A stretch of DNA of 48,017 nt from Hankyongella sp964404985 (GTDB lineage Bacteria; Pseudomonadota; Alphaproteobacteria; Sphingomonadales; Sphingomonadaceae), in NCBI GenBank assembly GCA_964404985.1, contig CAYOMD010000022.1:1-48017 (forward strand). Reading direction: 5' to 3'. The notes under the pieces were generated by a model. The model was not told the origin of the DNA. It searched no databases and saw nothing but the letters and a program-made list of their open reading frames with translations. Positions 16,229 through 25,944 of this stretch are shown one piece after another. The position numbers and the translations under genes were made by a program. Each line of letters begins with the position of its first letter. Within the stretch, counting starts at the first letter, position 1.

Positions 16229-18237
16229 AGCAGCACGCGCAGGGCCTGGCCACGCGCACTGGACAAATGCGGGTCGCGCGCGACAATCAGGCGGGCATCA
16301 TCACGCGCCATGGCCAGCAGGTCGCCGTCTTGCGAGAGGTCGGCAAGCCGGAATTGCGGCAGGCCGGACTGGCGGGTGCCGAGCAGTTCACCGCTGCCAC
16401 GAAGGCGCAGGTCCTCCTCGGCGATGAGAAAACCATCGTCAGTTTCCCGCATGAGCTTGAGCCGCGCCCGTGCCGCCTCTGACAGGGCATCCCCGCGCAG
16501 CAGCAGACAATTCGATGCCTGCGAGCCGCGCCCGACCCGTCCGCGCAACTGATGAAGCTGGGCTAGCCCGAAGCGCTCAGCCTGCTCGATGATCATCAAG
16601 GTCGCATTGGGGACATCGACGCCAACCTCGACTACGGTGGTCGCCACCAGAATGCGCGTCTGGCCGCTAACGAATGCTGCCATCGCCGCGTCCTTCGCCT
16701 TGCCGGGCATCTTCCCGTGCACCAGCCCGACGTGCGCCCCGAAATGCCGGCGCAGCGCCTCGGCACGTGCTTCTGCTGCGGCCATGTCCGTCTTCTCGGA
16801 CTCCTCGACCAGAGGGCACACCCAGTAGGCCTGCGCACCGGCCGTCAGTGCCCGCGCCAGGCCATCGGTCACGTCCTCCAGCCTGTCGAGCGGGATGATC
16901 CGGGTGTCGATCCGCTGGCGACCAGGCGGACGCTCATCAAGCCGCGAGACATCCATATCCCCGTAGAGCGCCAGGGTCAGGGTGCGCGGGATCGGGGTTG
17001 CAGTCATGGCGAGCAGGTGCGGCGTGCAGGCGGCCTTCTCGGCGAGTGCCAGCCGCTGCGCGACACCAAAGCGGTGCTGCTCATCGATAATCACCAGCCC
17101 GAGTGCGTGGTAGTCGATGGCCTCCTGAAACAGGGCATGCGTACCCACAACCAGGTCCACGGCCCCCTGCGCAATGGCCGTCTGGGTCACCGCCCGCTCC
17201 GCCTTGCGGTCGCGCCCCGTCAGTAGCGCAATCCGGATACCGAGCGAGCCTCCAAGCGCCTCCAGTGTGGCAAAATGCTGGCGGGCGAGAATCTCGGTCG
17301 GTGCCAGAAACGCGACCTGCGCGCCGGCATCAATCGCCTGACACGCCGCCGCCAGTGCAACCACAGTCTTGCCGGCTCCAACATCACCTTGCAGCAGGCG
17401 CAACATAGGCTTGTCCGTCGACAAGTCGGCAGCGATCTCTGCAATGCACCGCTGCTGAGCCCCGGTGAGCGGGAACGGCAGGCTGCCGGGGAAGGCTGCA
17501 GAACGCGACCCGGCCACAAGTGCGCGCCCACCTGTGCTGCGCGTGCGCGCCCGCACCAGCGCCAACGCCAACTGGGAGGCCAAAAGCTCATCATAGGCCA
17601 GACGCTGACGCGCTGCCACATCGCCCGGGGCTGTATGCCGCAGTGCCACCGCCGCGCCCCAATCCGGCCAGTGTCTTTGCGCCATAAGCGCCCGGTCATG
17701 CCACTCCGGCAGGGTCGGCACCCGCGTGAGTGCGCCCGCCACCAGGGCACGCAGCCGGGCATTCGTTATGCCTTCGGTCAACGGATAGACGGCCTCGCGC
17801 AGGGGAATCTCAGCATCCTCTGCGACGATGTGATCGGGGTGGACCATCTGCAACTGACCAGCATAGCGCTCCAGCACGCCGGAGATGCGCCGACGCGCGC
17901 CGACAGGCAGGCGCTTGGCCGCCGTGCCACCGGGGTCTGAGAAGAAGGTGAGCGTGATGAGCCGGTGCTCGTCGTCGGCTGCGACAATGCGGGATGGCCG
18001 CCGCCCCTGCCCCAGCCGGTGCTCGCAGATGGTCAACGGCACGATCACCGGCACACCGACAGGCGCATCCTCAAGGGTCGCAATCGGCAAGCGCTCCACC
18101 TGCCCGACCGGGCAATGGAAGAGCATATCCACAACCCGCGCGACATCGAGCCGCGCCAGCAGCCGCTCAACGCTCGCACCGACACCCTTGAGTGTCGCGA
18201 CCGGCGCGAATAGAGGGAACAGGATTTCTGGGCGCAT
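16180..18237 (-). CDS. recG: ATP-dependent DNA helicase RecG
   Basis: RecG reverses stalled replication forks and branch-migrates Holliday junctions. The 685-residue protein has the N-terminal wedge/OB domain (about 1-230), Walker A GDVGAGKTVVA near residue 287, AFLAPTEILARQH, the DEQHRFG Walker B box, MTATPIPRTL (motif III) and the C-terminal helicase motifs with VATTVVEVGVDVPNATLMII, QLHQLRGRVGRGSQ and the RecG-specific DLRLRGSGELLGTRQSG near residue 630. Length is normal for the family (about 690). It is divergent from sdhE with 61 bp between starts, and convergent with DUF502. A close relative of the Mfd motor encoded 0.3 kb away. Confidence 0.97.
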   Translation of the reverse strand: MRPEILFPLFAPVATLKGVGASVERLLARLDVARVVDMLFHCPVGQVERLPIATLEDAPVGVPVIVPLTICEHRLGQGRRPSRIVAADDEHRLITLTFFSDPGGTAAKRLPVGARRRISGVLERYAGQLQMVHPDHIVAEDAEIPLREAVYPLTEGITNARLRALVAGALTRVPTLPEWHDRALMAQRHWPDWGAAVALRHTAPGDVAARQRLAYDELLASQLALALVRARTRSTGGRALVAGSRSAAFPGSLPFPLTGAQQRCIAEIAADLSTDKPMLRLLQGDVGAGKTVVALAAACQAIDAGAQVAFLAPTEILARQHFATLEALGGSLGIRIALLTGRDRKAERAVTQTAIAQGAVDLVVGTHALFQEAIDYHALGLVIIDEQHRFGVAQRLALAEKAACTPHLLAMTATPIPRTLTLALYGDMDVSRLDERPPGRQRIDTRIIPLDRLEDVTDGLARALTAGAQAYWVCPLVEESEKTDMAAAEARAEALRRHFGAHVGLVHGKMPGKAKDAAMAAFVSGQTRILVATTVVEVGVDVPNATLMIIEQAERFGLAQLHQLRGRVGRGSQASNCLLLRGDALSEAARARLKLMRETDDGFLIAEEDLRLRGSGELLGTRQSGLPQFRLADLSQDGDLLAMARDDARLIVARDPHLSSARGQALRVLLYLMERDAAVPLLRSG

Positions 18238-18298
18238 GGGTTTGGATCACCGATAGCCAAGCCATAGCCCTTGCGCCACCCATCTGGAAGGATATGCC

Positions 18299-18571
18299 GT
18301 GCCTGCCGACCGCGCTGCCCGACTTCGTCGCCTGCACTTCCGCGCCTGGCACCGCGGCACCAAGGAGGCCGATCTGATGATCGGCGGCTTTGTCGACAAG
18401 CACCTTGAGACGCTGGACGCAGACCAGATCGCCTGGATCGAGCGCCTGCTGGAGGAAAACGATGTCGATATCATGGCCTGGGTGCTGGGTACGGCACCCT
18501 GCCCTGAGACATACCGGGGGCCATTGTTCGACGCCATGCAGCGCCTCGATTATCTGACCATCGCGCGATAA
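18299..18571 (+). CDS. sdhE: Succinate dehydrogenase flavinylation factor SdhE
   Basis: A 90-residue protein of the SdhE/DUF339 (YgfY, Sdh5) family, which promotes covalent attachment of FAD to the succinate dehydrogenase flavoprotein. The family signature RGTKEADLMIGGF (the RGxxE motif essential for flavinylation) is at about residues 19-31 and is followed by DQIAWIERLLEENDVDIMAWVLG, the second conserved helix. A GTG start is required because no ATG occurs in frame at the right place. The stop is only 4 bp before the mfd start, so the two genes are co-transcribed. Confidence 0.93.
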   Translation: MPADRAARLRRLHFRAWHRGTKEADLMIGGFVDKHLETLDADQIAWIERLLEENDVDIMAWVLGTAPCPETYRGPLFDAMQRLDYLTIAR

Positions 18572-18575
18572 AAAA

Positions 18576-21500
18576 TTGTTCGATCCCATCGCCATCGCCG
18601 CCGCCGCAACCCGGCAGACGCTCGCCCATGTGCCGGACGGTGCGACCCCGCTTGTCGTGGCGCAGGCCATGCGTGCCACCAAGCCCGGCGCACGTACCCT
18701 GTTGATTGCCCGCGATGATGCACGCGCTGCCACAATCGCGGATGCCGTGCGCTTCTTTGCGCCGGAGGCCGCAGTCCACAGCCTGCCGGCCTGGGACTGT
18801 CTGCCCTATGACCGCTCGTCGCCGGCCTTGCGCACCACGGCAGAGCGGCTGGCAACGCTGAGCCTGCTGGCCGGACCCCGGCCCAAGCAGGCTACGCTGT
18901 TCGTCACCACCATCAACGCCGTGCTCCAGCGGGTGCAGCCGCATGACGTCATGGCGCAGGTGACACGCGTGGTGCGGGTCGGCGAGCGTGTCGACCGCGA
19001 TGACCTGATCGCCGCCCTCAACCGTGCCGGCTATCACCGGGTCGATATGGTGGTGGAGGCGGGCGAATATGCGGTCCGGGGCGGCCTGCTCGACGTGTTC
19101 CCCGCCACCGAGGCCACGGCCATGCGGCTCGACTTCTTCGGGGACGAGCTTGAGTCGATCCGCCGCTTCGATCCGGCAGACCAGCGCACCATCGACAAGA
19201 CCAAGCACTTCACGCTGCTGCCGGCGAGCGAGACGCTGCTGGACGATGCGCGAATCCGCCGGTTTCGTCAGGGCTATATCGAGCATTTCGGGGCCATTGC
19301 CGCCACGGACCCCCTGTATGACAGTGTCAGCGCCGGACGGCGCGTTGCCGGGATGGAGCATTGGCTGCCGCTGTTCGAGCCGGCGCTGGAGACGGTCTTC
19401 GATTACCTCTCCGGCGACGATCTGGTACTGCTGGAGGCGCAGGCCCTCTCGGCAGCCACCAATCGGCTGGAGGCTATCGAGGATTATTTTCAGGCGCGCA
19501 AAGCCGCCTTGTCGGAGAATCACGGGGTTTACCGGCCGCTGCCGACCACGCTGCTCTACCTCGATCAGGCAGAACTTGACAGCAGACTGGATGCCGTCTG
19601 CGCACACACCCTGACCCCGGTTCTGCCCACAGCCGCCGCTACCGACTGCGGCTTTCGGCCCGCGCGGGATTTCGCACCCGAGCGGCAGGCAGCACCCGGC
19701 AAAGTTTACGACGCAGCGCTGGCGCATCTGGAAGACCTCGGGAAGCGCAAGATCAAGCGGGTCATTGCCGCCTATTCAGAGGGCGCACGCGAGCGCTTCG
19801 CCGGGCTGCTGCGCGACCATGGGGCTGCCAGCGTGGCCCTCGCGGACTCCTGGCAGGAAGCGCTGGGCCATGGCCAAAGCGGCATCGCACTGGTGGTGCT
19901 GGGGCTCGAACATGGCTTCACCGGGCCGGACGTGGCCCTGCTGACCGAGCAGGACATTCTGGGCGAGCGGCTGGTGCGCCAGCGCCGGCGCAGCAAGCGC
20001 GCCGACCAGTTCCTGACCGAGGCCTCCTCGCTGACGCCCGGCGACCTGGTGGTGCATGCCGACCATGGTATCGGCCGCTATGAAGGGCTCTCGACCATCG
20101 AGGTCGGCCATGCCCCGCACGACTGCGTGGTGCTGACCTACGCAGACAATGCCCGGCTCTATGTCCCGGTCGAGAATATCGATGTGTTGTCGCGCTATGG
20201 CTCGGACAGTGAGGGCATCGCGCTTGACCGGCTGGGCGGTGCCGCCTGGCAGGCCCGCAAGGCGCGGATGAAGGAGCGTATCCGCGAGATCGCCCATGAG
20301 CTCATGCGGATCGCTGCCCAGCGCGCGCTGCAGGAGGCCCCTGCACTTATCCCGCCGGACGGTGAATATCAGGCCTTCTGCGCGCGCTTCCCCTACACCG
20401 AGACAGACGATCAGGCCCGTACGGTCGAAGATGTGCTGGCCGACCTCGGCTCCGGTCGCCCCATGGACCGGCTGGTCTGCGGCGACGTCGGCTTCGGCAA
20501 GACCGAGGTCGCGCTGCGAGCCGCCTGCGTGGCCGCACTGGCTGGCCAGCAGGTGGCCATCGTCTGCCCGACGACCCTGCTGGCGCGCCAGCATTACCAC
20601 CGGTTCAAGGAGCGCTTCAGCGGCCTGCCGCTGGAGGTCGCACAGCTCTCCAGGCTGATCTCGACTGCCGAGGCCAACCGGGTGCGCGAGGGACTGGCGG
20701 ATGGACGCATCGATATTGTCGTCGGCACCCACGCCGTGCTAGGCAAGACCATCAGCTTTAAGCGCCTGGGCCTTGTCGTGGTCGACGAGGAGCAGCATTT
20801 CGGCGTCGCCCACAAGGAGCGCCTGAAGTCGCTGCGTGCCGAGGTCCACATGCTGACTCTGACCGCCACGCCGATTCCGCGCACCCTGCAGATGGCGCTA
20901 AGTGGCCTGCGTGACCTCTCCATCATCGCGACGCCGCCGGTCGACCGGCTGGCGGTACGCACCTATGTCGCGCCGTGGGACGATGTGGTGATCCGCGAGG
21001 CGCTGCTGCGCGAGCATTACCGGGGCGGTCAGTCCTTCCTGGTGACACCGCGGATCGCTGACCTGCCGGACCTTGAGCGCTTCATGCGCGAGCAGGTGCC
21101 GGAAGTCCGCACCGTAGTGGCACACGGCCAGATGGCCCCGACCGACCTCGAAGAGCGGATGAACCGCTTTGTTACCGGCGAGGCCAACGTGCTGCTCTCG
21201 ACCTCGATCGTCGAGTCCGGCCTCGACATCCCGACCGCCAACACATTGGTCATCCACCGCGCCGACATGTTCGGGCTGGCGCAGCTTTATCAGCTTCGCG
21301 GTCGCGTCGGGCGCTCGAAGATCCGTGCTTATGCGCACCTGTGCACGCCGACGCGTTTTGCGGTCTCCGAATCTGCCGAGAAGCGCCTCCAGGTGCTGGC
21401 CAGCCTTGATACTCTGGGCGCCGGCTTCCAACTCGCCAGCCACGACATGGACCAGCGCGGTGCTGGCAACCTGCTGGGCGATGAACAGTCGGGCCATATC

Positions 21501-22040
21501 CGCGAGGTCGGATTCGAGCTCTACCAGCAGATGCTCGAGGATGCGATTACCGCCACCCGTGCACAGTCGGCAGGTCTTGCGCCGCCGCAGGACGCCTTTG
21601 CACCGCAGATTACCGTTGGTGCCAGTGTGCTGATTCCCGAGGATTATGTGCCGGACCTCAGCCTGCGGATGGGCCTCTACCGGCGGATCGGCGACATCAC
21701 CGAACGCGCGGAGATTGACGCCCTGGCAGCCGAGCTGATCGACCGCTTCGGCAAGCTCCCGGATGACCTGAGGAACCTGCTTGCCGTCGTCGAGATCAAG
21801 AATCACTGCCGCCGCGCCGGTATCGCACGCATGGAGGCCGGCCCCAAGGGTGCGGTCGTCACCTTCCGGGAGGGCGGGTTCGCCAATGTACCGGCGCTGA
21901 TCGGTTTCCTGCAGAAGCAGGCCGGCACCGCCAAGCTGCGACCGGACCAGAAGCTGGTTTATGCCCGCGACTGGCGCGAGGTGCGCCAGCGCCTGAACGG
22001 ATCGCTACAGCTCGCCCGTGCGCTCTCGGCGCTGGTCTAG
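18576..22040 (+). CDS. mfd: Transcription-repair coupling factor Mfd
   Basis: Mfd removes RNA polymerase stalled at DNA damage and recruits UvrA. The 1154-residue protein carries the UvrB-like N-terminal module (about 1-330, with SLPAWDCLPYDRSSP and GGLLDVFPATEATAMRLDFFGDE), the CarD-like RNA-polymerase interaction domain (near 485-550: PGDLVVHADHGIGRYEGL), the RecG-like motor with Walker A GDVGFGKTEVA near 637, DEEQHFG, LTATPIPRTLQM and QLYQLRGRVGRSKIRAY, and the C-terminal regulatory domain from about 1010. The start is a TTG 4 bp after sdhE; no ATG is in frame before the conserved N-terminus, so a non-ATG start is well supported. The stop codon lies inside a large inverted repeat. Confidence 0.97.
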   Translation: MFDPIAIAAAATRQTLAHVPDGATPLVVAQAMRATKPGARTLLIARDDARAATIADAVRFFAPEAAVHSLPAWDCLPYDRSSPALRTTAERLATLSLLAGPRPKQATLFVTTINAVLQRVQPHDVMAQVTRVVRVGERVDRDDLIAALNRAGYHRVDMVVEAGEYAVRGGLLDVFPATEATAMRLDFFGDELESIRRFDPADQRTIDKTKHFTLLPASETLLDDARIRRFRQGYIEHFGAIAATDPLYDSVSAGRRVAGMEHWLPLFEPALETVFDYLSGDDLVLLEAQALSAATNRLEAIEDYFQARKAALSENHGVYRPLPTTLLYLDQAELDSRLDAVCAHTLTPVLPTAAATDCGFRPARDFAPERQAAPGKVYDAALAHLEDLGKRKIKRVIAAYSEGARERFAGLLRDHGAASVALADSWQEALGHGQSGIALVVLGLEHGFTGPDVALLTEQDILGERLVRQRRRSKRADQFLTEASSLTPGDLVVHADHGIGRYEGLSTIEVGHAPHDCVVLTYADNARLYVPVENIDVLSRYGSDSEGIALDRLGGAAWQARKARMKERIREIAHELMRIAAQRALQEAPALIPPDGEYQAFCARFPYTETDDQARTVEDVLADLGSGRPMDRLVCGDVGFGKTEVALRAACVAALAGQQVAIVCPTTLLARQHYHRFKERFSGLPLEVAQLSRLISTAEANRVREGLADGRIDIVVGTHAVLGKTISFKRLGLVVVDEEQHFGVAHKERLKSLRAEVHMLTLTATPIPRTLQMALSGLRDLSIIATPPVDRLAVRTYVAPWDDVVIREALLREHYRGGQSFLVTPRIADLPDLERFMREQVPEVRTVVAHGQMAPTDLEERMNRFVTGEANVLLSTSIVESGLDIPTANTLVIHRADMFGLAQLYQLRGRVGRSKIRAYAHLCTPTRFAVSESAEKRLQVLASLDTLGAGFQLASHDMDQRGAGNLLGDEQSGHIREVGFELYQQMLEDAITATRAQSAGLAPPQDAFAPQITVGASVLIPEDYVPDLSLRMGLYRRIGDITERAEIDALAAELIDRFGKLPDDLRNLLAVVEIKNHCRRAGIARMEAGPKGAVVTFREGGFANVPALIGFLQKQAGTAKLRPDQKLVYARDWREVRQRLNGSLQLARALSALV

Positions 22041-22110
22041 AGCAACGGACTTTAAATCCGCATCAGCCTGATGGCATTCTCAACGCGGATTTAAAGTCCA
22101 AAGTTGCTCT
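22039..22110. repeat. Large inverted repeat IR1 at the mfd stop
   Basis: Left arm 22039-22061 pairs with right arm 22085-22110 except for a three-base AAA bulge at 22100-22102; the arms contain GGACTTTAAATCCGC and its complement, and end in AGAGCAAC/GTTGCTCT. The loop is 23 bases. The arm begins within the mfd stop codon. There is no following T-run, so this is more like a REP-type intergenic palindrome than a simple intrinsic terminator, although it could stop transcription from both sides. Confidence 0.8.
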
Positions 22111-22126
22111 ATAAACCCATAAATCT

Positions 22127-22200
22127 AAAGCATCTTTGCCCCTTAAATGCGACAATCCGCTCGATCCCGGACGTGGGTCGCATTTAAGGCGCGATGCTTT
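22127..22200. repeat. Large inverted repeat IR2 at the GGDEF-gene stop
   Basis: Left arm 22127-22153 and right arm 22177-22200 form a long imperfect stem: AAAGCATC pairs with GATGCTTT, and CCTTAAATGCGAC with GTCGCATTTAAGG, separated by small internal bulges. The right arm runs into the stop codon of the minus-strand GGDEF-like gene. Layout (outer AAGCA-C block, inner TTAAAT-CG block) resembles IR1, suggesting two members of one repeat family in mirror arrangement. Confidence 0.8.
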
Positions 22201-23590
22201 AAGCCGCGCGGCGCTGGGGCTGACGCAGCAGGCGCAGGAAATCGATCGCCGCGATAGCGTCCGTGCTGCACAGCAGGCTGCTCTCGACCTTGAGCGGCAG
22301 GCTGGCGGTGCTGCCCGGCAGGGTGCAGTTGCGGAACCGCAGGACCGAGTTGAGACGCGAGACGGCTGCGCGCGCACCGTGAGGATCGGTATCCGGGAAC
22401 ACCGCCAGTACGGTCGTTCCGTCAATGCGCGCCACCACATCCTCGCTGCGCTTGAAGCGGCACAGCAGTTCGACCATGTGGCGCAGGACATAATCGCCAA
22501 CAGCATAGCCATATTGTGCGTTGATCTGTGCGATATCGGCAATGCGGAACAAGGCACCGGATACTGGCCACTGGCGCTTGCGACCGTCGATCAGCAGATC
22601 ATCGAGATAGGCCATGCCGAAGCCGTGGCTGAACGCACCGGTCTGATGGTCGGTCACCAGCGCATCTGGCGTTTCGCGACAGGCGTGCATCAGTTCAGCC
22701 CGCATATGCTGCAGCCGTATCACGGACCGCAGGTGATTCAGCAGCCCGACCCGATCTATAGCCCCGACCAGGATATCCGTGACGCCTGAGCTGTAGAGAT
22801 TGCCGAGCGTCTCGTCGGCAAGCGCTGGTGTGATCAATATCTGCGGCAGGTTGAAGAGACCCGGCTGGTTGCGCAAGCCCAGCATGAATTCGACAGCGTG
22901 GCTGTCGTTCCCGTCCGCGCGCAAGACACAGAGGTCGGTGCGCAGACTGCGCAGATCGCTGGATGCCTGCGCTGTATCCGAATACCGCACGACATCGCCC
23001 GTGTATGCCAGGGCCTCGACGACATCCAGCTCCTGCTCCCGGGCAAGATCAACATAGACAACGCGGGGCCGCGGCAGCGAAGTGGACGGTTGTGCATCAA
23101 GCGCCAGCAACTTCTCCTGGTCGTCGTCCATCCGGAAGGGCGCTGCAACCATGATGCGCCGACGCAGTTCGCGCTGCATGGTCAACAGGCGCAGGATGAC
23201 ATCGACCCGGACCCGCAGTTGATGCGGGTGGGTCACACGCGGCATGAAATAATCGAACGGCGTGTTGGGCAGCTCGGGATCGGTGGAAGATGTCGGCAGG
23301 CCAACCGCTGCGACCACGGTATCCAGTTCCGATGCGATCTCGCGGGCAGCGCGTGCCACGTCCAGCGCTTCGTCCCAGTCGAGACCAGACTCCAGCCCTT
23401 GCAATGACGCGCCGGCAGGTCCGGTGGTCGCGATGATCAACAGCTCGACATAGCTGGTTTTGAGGATTTCTATGGCCGAGTCGCGACTGTGGGCGACGTA
23501 CATGACGCCGCCATCACTGGCCAGAGCGCTGGCGTTTTGACTTGCCCGAACAGGATCGGGGTCCACGATGAGCAGGCTTGAAAGTCGCAT
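22199..23590 (-). CDS. REC-REC-degenerate GGDEF response regulator (PleD/PopA-like architecture)
   Basis: A 463-residue protein with two receiver-like domains (about 1-140 and 165-290) and a GGDEF-like domain (about 320-455), the layout of PleD and PopA. The first domain starts RLSSLLIVDPDPVRAS and the second VVYVDLAREQELDVVEAL. In the GGDEF domain the substrate loop reads RIDGTTVLAVFP, where active cyclases have GG(D/E)EF, so c-di-GMP synthesis is unlikely. The domain's other features remain (FRIADIAQINAQYGYAVGDYVLRHM). It may bind c-di-GMP or act as a scaffold, as PopA does. ATG 23590 is chosen because AGGA lies seven bases upstream. It follows the EAL gene by 63 bp on the same strand. Confidence 0.82.
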   Translation of the reverse strand: MRLSSLLIVDPDPVRASQNASALASDGGVMYVAHSRDSAIEILKTSYVELLIIATTGPAGASLQGLESGLDWDEALDVARAAREIASELDTVVAAVGLPTSSTDPELPNTPFDYFMPRVTHPHQLRVRVDVILRLLTMQRELRRRIMVAAPFRMDDDQEKLLALDAQPSTSLPRPRVVYVDLAREQELDVVEALAYTGDVVRYSDTAQASSDLRSLRTDLCVLRADGNDSHAVEFMLGLRNQPGLFNLPQILITPALADETLGNLYSSGVTDILVGAIDRVGLLNHLRSVIRLQHMRAELMHACRETPDALVTDHQTGAFSHGFGMAYLDDLLIDGRKRQWPVSGALFRIADIAQINAQYGYAVGDYVLRHMVELLCRFKRSEDVVARIDGTTVLAVFPDTDPHGARAAVSRLNSVLRFRNCTLPGSTASLPLKVESSLLCSTDAIAAIDFLRLLRQPQRRAA

Positions 23591-23653
23591 GGGCGTCCTA
23601 TCTCTTGCCCCAGACATATCCGTTTTCTGGTAAAGAAATCGTGCCGTGCCGGA

Positions 23654-25708
23654 TCACACCCACTGTGCGCAGAAGTTTTTCAAGGCCTGCGGAGACAGCG
23701 GCGGCGAACAGAGGTATCCCTGATACCAGTCGCAGCCTTCCCGGAGCAGAAGGGCCCGTTGCTCCTGGGTTTCCACCCCCTCGGCGACGACGCTGATGCC
23801 AAGCGCGCGCGCCATTTCGATCACGCCATGCACGACAACATGGTCGCGACCGGTTGCCGCCAGGTCAGTCACGAATCGCCGGTCGACCTTCAGGCAATCG
23901 AGCGGCAATGCGCGCAGATACGCCAGCGAGGAATAGCCGGTACCGAAATCGTCCAGTGCGATCCGGACACCGAGGCAATGGAGACTCTCGATCATTTCTG
24001 CGGCAACATCCAGATCTTCCAGGAGGTCGCTCTCCGTCACCTCCAGCGTCAGGCGGTCAGCGGGGAAGCCGGTGTCATAAAGAATGCGCTGCAACCGCTG
24101 ATCAAAACCCGGTGACTGAATCTGCGATGGCAGGACGTTCACCGAAAGCCGCAACGCGGTGAGCGACGGCTCTGTCCAGGATGCCGCCTGGGTCAGTGCC
24201 AGCCGGATGATGGCCTCGGCGACTTCGGCCTCGATTTCGGCATTCTGAGCAACGGACAGCACTGTCACCGGGTCGATCTCACCGAGCACGGGGTGCGACC
24301 AGCGTACCAGTGCTTCCAGTCCGACAATCCGGTTCGTGGCGATTTCCACCTGCGGCTGGAATGCAAGGTCAAGCGCATTGGCCTGCACCGCCACACGCAG
24401 ATCGGTCTCGAGACTGATCAGCGTCGCCGCATGGTGCTCGTGCTCGGCTGTGAAAATCTGGATGCCGTTCGGACCAAGCCCACGGGCGCGGGCCAGCGCC
24501 AGATCCGCCTGCCGGAACATCGTCTCGATATTCTGATGATGGGCAAGGCCGAGTGCGATCCCGATACGGCACGAGAGATGGATCGCCCGGCCGTAGACAA
24601 CAAACGGTCGCTCGAACGCCTGCGCCAGTTGTATGGCCCATTCCAGGGCTTCATCCTCTGCGCCATCGGCAGCGACGACCAGAGCAAATTCGGCCCCGCT
24701 CAACCGCGAGAGTATGACTGTTGGGGACTCGCCACTGTCTGCGAATGCCAGGCGACGCAATCGCCGCGCCAGGGCCTGCAACAAGGCCTCGGCAGTCTCC
24801 CGGCCATAAGCTGCATTGATATAGCCGAAACGCGCAACCGCGATTTCGATCACCGCATAATTCTTCTGGGGTGAATGCTCTATAAGCTGCCTCAGCCAGG
24901 CGCGCGCATAACTTTGCGTCGGCAAGCCCGTGAGGGGATCGAAGTGCGCGTTCAACTGCTCGCGGCTAGAGGCGGCGTCACGGTCTTCAACAGTCGCCAG
25001 CAGCGTGCGTACCCGACCCGTTGCATCCCGATGCGCGCTGATATGGTGTGCAAGCGCAATCTGTCGTCCGCCAAGCAACAGCGTGTGCGACACCGTCGTG
25101 CTGCCGCCTTCTGCGAACAGCATACGGATTTTCCGCAACAGGACCCGGCGTTCCTCCGCCGGTGTCTTGCGCAGGATGCTGCGGGCGGACCAGTTTTGGC
25201 CACTCACGGCTGAAATCATTTTTTGCAGATCGTCCGAGAGGCCGACCAGGCCCTGCTCCGCATCCAGCGCCCAGCGGGGCAACTCCTGGTCCAGGGCCTG
25301 CGCGACGCTCAGTGCCCGGGCGGTTCGCGCCGCCTGCATGCGCTGACTGACAGTGCCGGCTGCCCTTATGGTCTGCGCCAGCTCGACCGGCCTTATCGGT
25401 GCCATAAGGAAATGGGTAATGCCGCTCTCCAGCGCGCGGGACAGGCTTTCGTGATCGCCCTGACGCAGCAGTATGATCGAGGCCAGTTCACGCTCCCCCT
25501 GCATGCGCACCACACGATCCAGCGCCGCAAGCGCGTCTGCGGCGTCATCGCGCGCATCCAGCACAAGGACGCCCACCTGGCTGCGCCGGAGGGCTGCCGT
25601 CACATCCGCAAAGCTGCTGTGGTCTTGCGCCGTAACACCTAAAGAGGCGAGTTGACGGCACAGCACCGATGCCCGCTTTCCCGTAATCAGCGCTGATACG
25701 CCCGGCAT
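23654..25708 (-). CDS. Receiver/degenerate GGDEF/EAL c-di-GMP phosphodiesterase
   Basis: A 684-residue signalling protein with a receiver-like N-terminal domain (about 1-120), a PAS-like linker (about 150-260), a GGDEF domain (about 265-420) and an EAL domain (about 430-680). The GGDEF loop is RLSGAEFALVV rather than GGDEF, so cyclase activity is doubtful. The EAL domain keeps the catalytic signature: LEALVRW, NVLPSQI, LTLEVTES, IALDDFGTGYSSLAYLRALPLDCLKVD split over the usual strands, and VVAEGVETQEQ, so c-di-GMP hydrolysis to pGpG is expected. The frame is open to 25810, but that extension is not domain-like; ATG 25708 has AGGTG upstream. It pairs with the downstream REC-REC-GGDEF gene. Confidence 0.88.
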   Translation of the reverse strand: MPGVSALITGKRASVLCRQLASLGVTAQDHSSFADVTAALRRSQVGVLVLDARDDAADALAALDRVVRMQGERELASIILLRQGDHESLSRALESGITHFLMAPIRPVELAQTIRAAGTVSQRMQAARTARALSVAQALDQELPRWALDAEQGLVGLSDDLQKMISAVSGQNWSARSILRKTPAEERRVLLRKIRMLFAEGGSTTVSHTLLLGGRQIALAHHISAHRDATGRVRTLLATVEDRDAASSREQLNAHFDPLTGLPTQSYARAWLRQLIEHSPQKNYAVIEIAVARFGYINAAYGRETAEALLQALARRLRRLAFADSGESPTVILSRLSGAEFALVVAADGAEDEALEWAIQLAQAFERPFVVYGRAIHLSCRIGIALGLAHHQNIETMFRQADLALARARGLGPNGIQIFTAEHEHHAATLISLETDLRVAVQANALDLAFQPQVEIATNRIVGLEALVRWSHPVLGEIDPVTVLSVAQNAEIEAEVAEAIIRLALTQAASWTEPSLTALRLSVNVLPSQIQSPGFDQRLQRILYDTGFPADRLTLEVTESDLLEDLDVAAEMIESLHCLGVRIALDDFGTGYSSLAYLRALPLDCLKVDRRFVTDLAATGRDHVVVHGVIEMARALGISVVAEGVETQEQRALLLREGCDWYQGYLCSPPLSPQALKNFCAQWV

Positions 25709-25944
25709 CAACACCTGACGACCCTTCCTGTAAGTCCCCTCTTCTGCTGTTGTTACAGGCCGCGTCCGCGGCGTCCACCGTAAACTGACGCACATGAAGA
25801 TACGGACCAATATTCACATTTCATTAGGTTTTCTGTGTGAAAAGTTATCAGGTCAGGAAAAGCTGCGGCACAAGTCAGCACCCTGACCGGAGTAGGAATT
25901 CGTCGGCGCACCTGCGCACGACGGGTCGACAAGGGATGGTGTAC

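Noticed and set aside
22199..23590. An active diguanylate cyclase.
   Set aside because: The GGDEF loop reads IDGTTV; the catalytic residues are missing.
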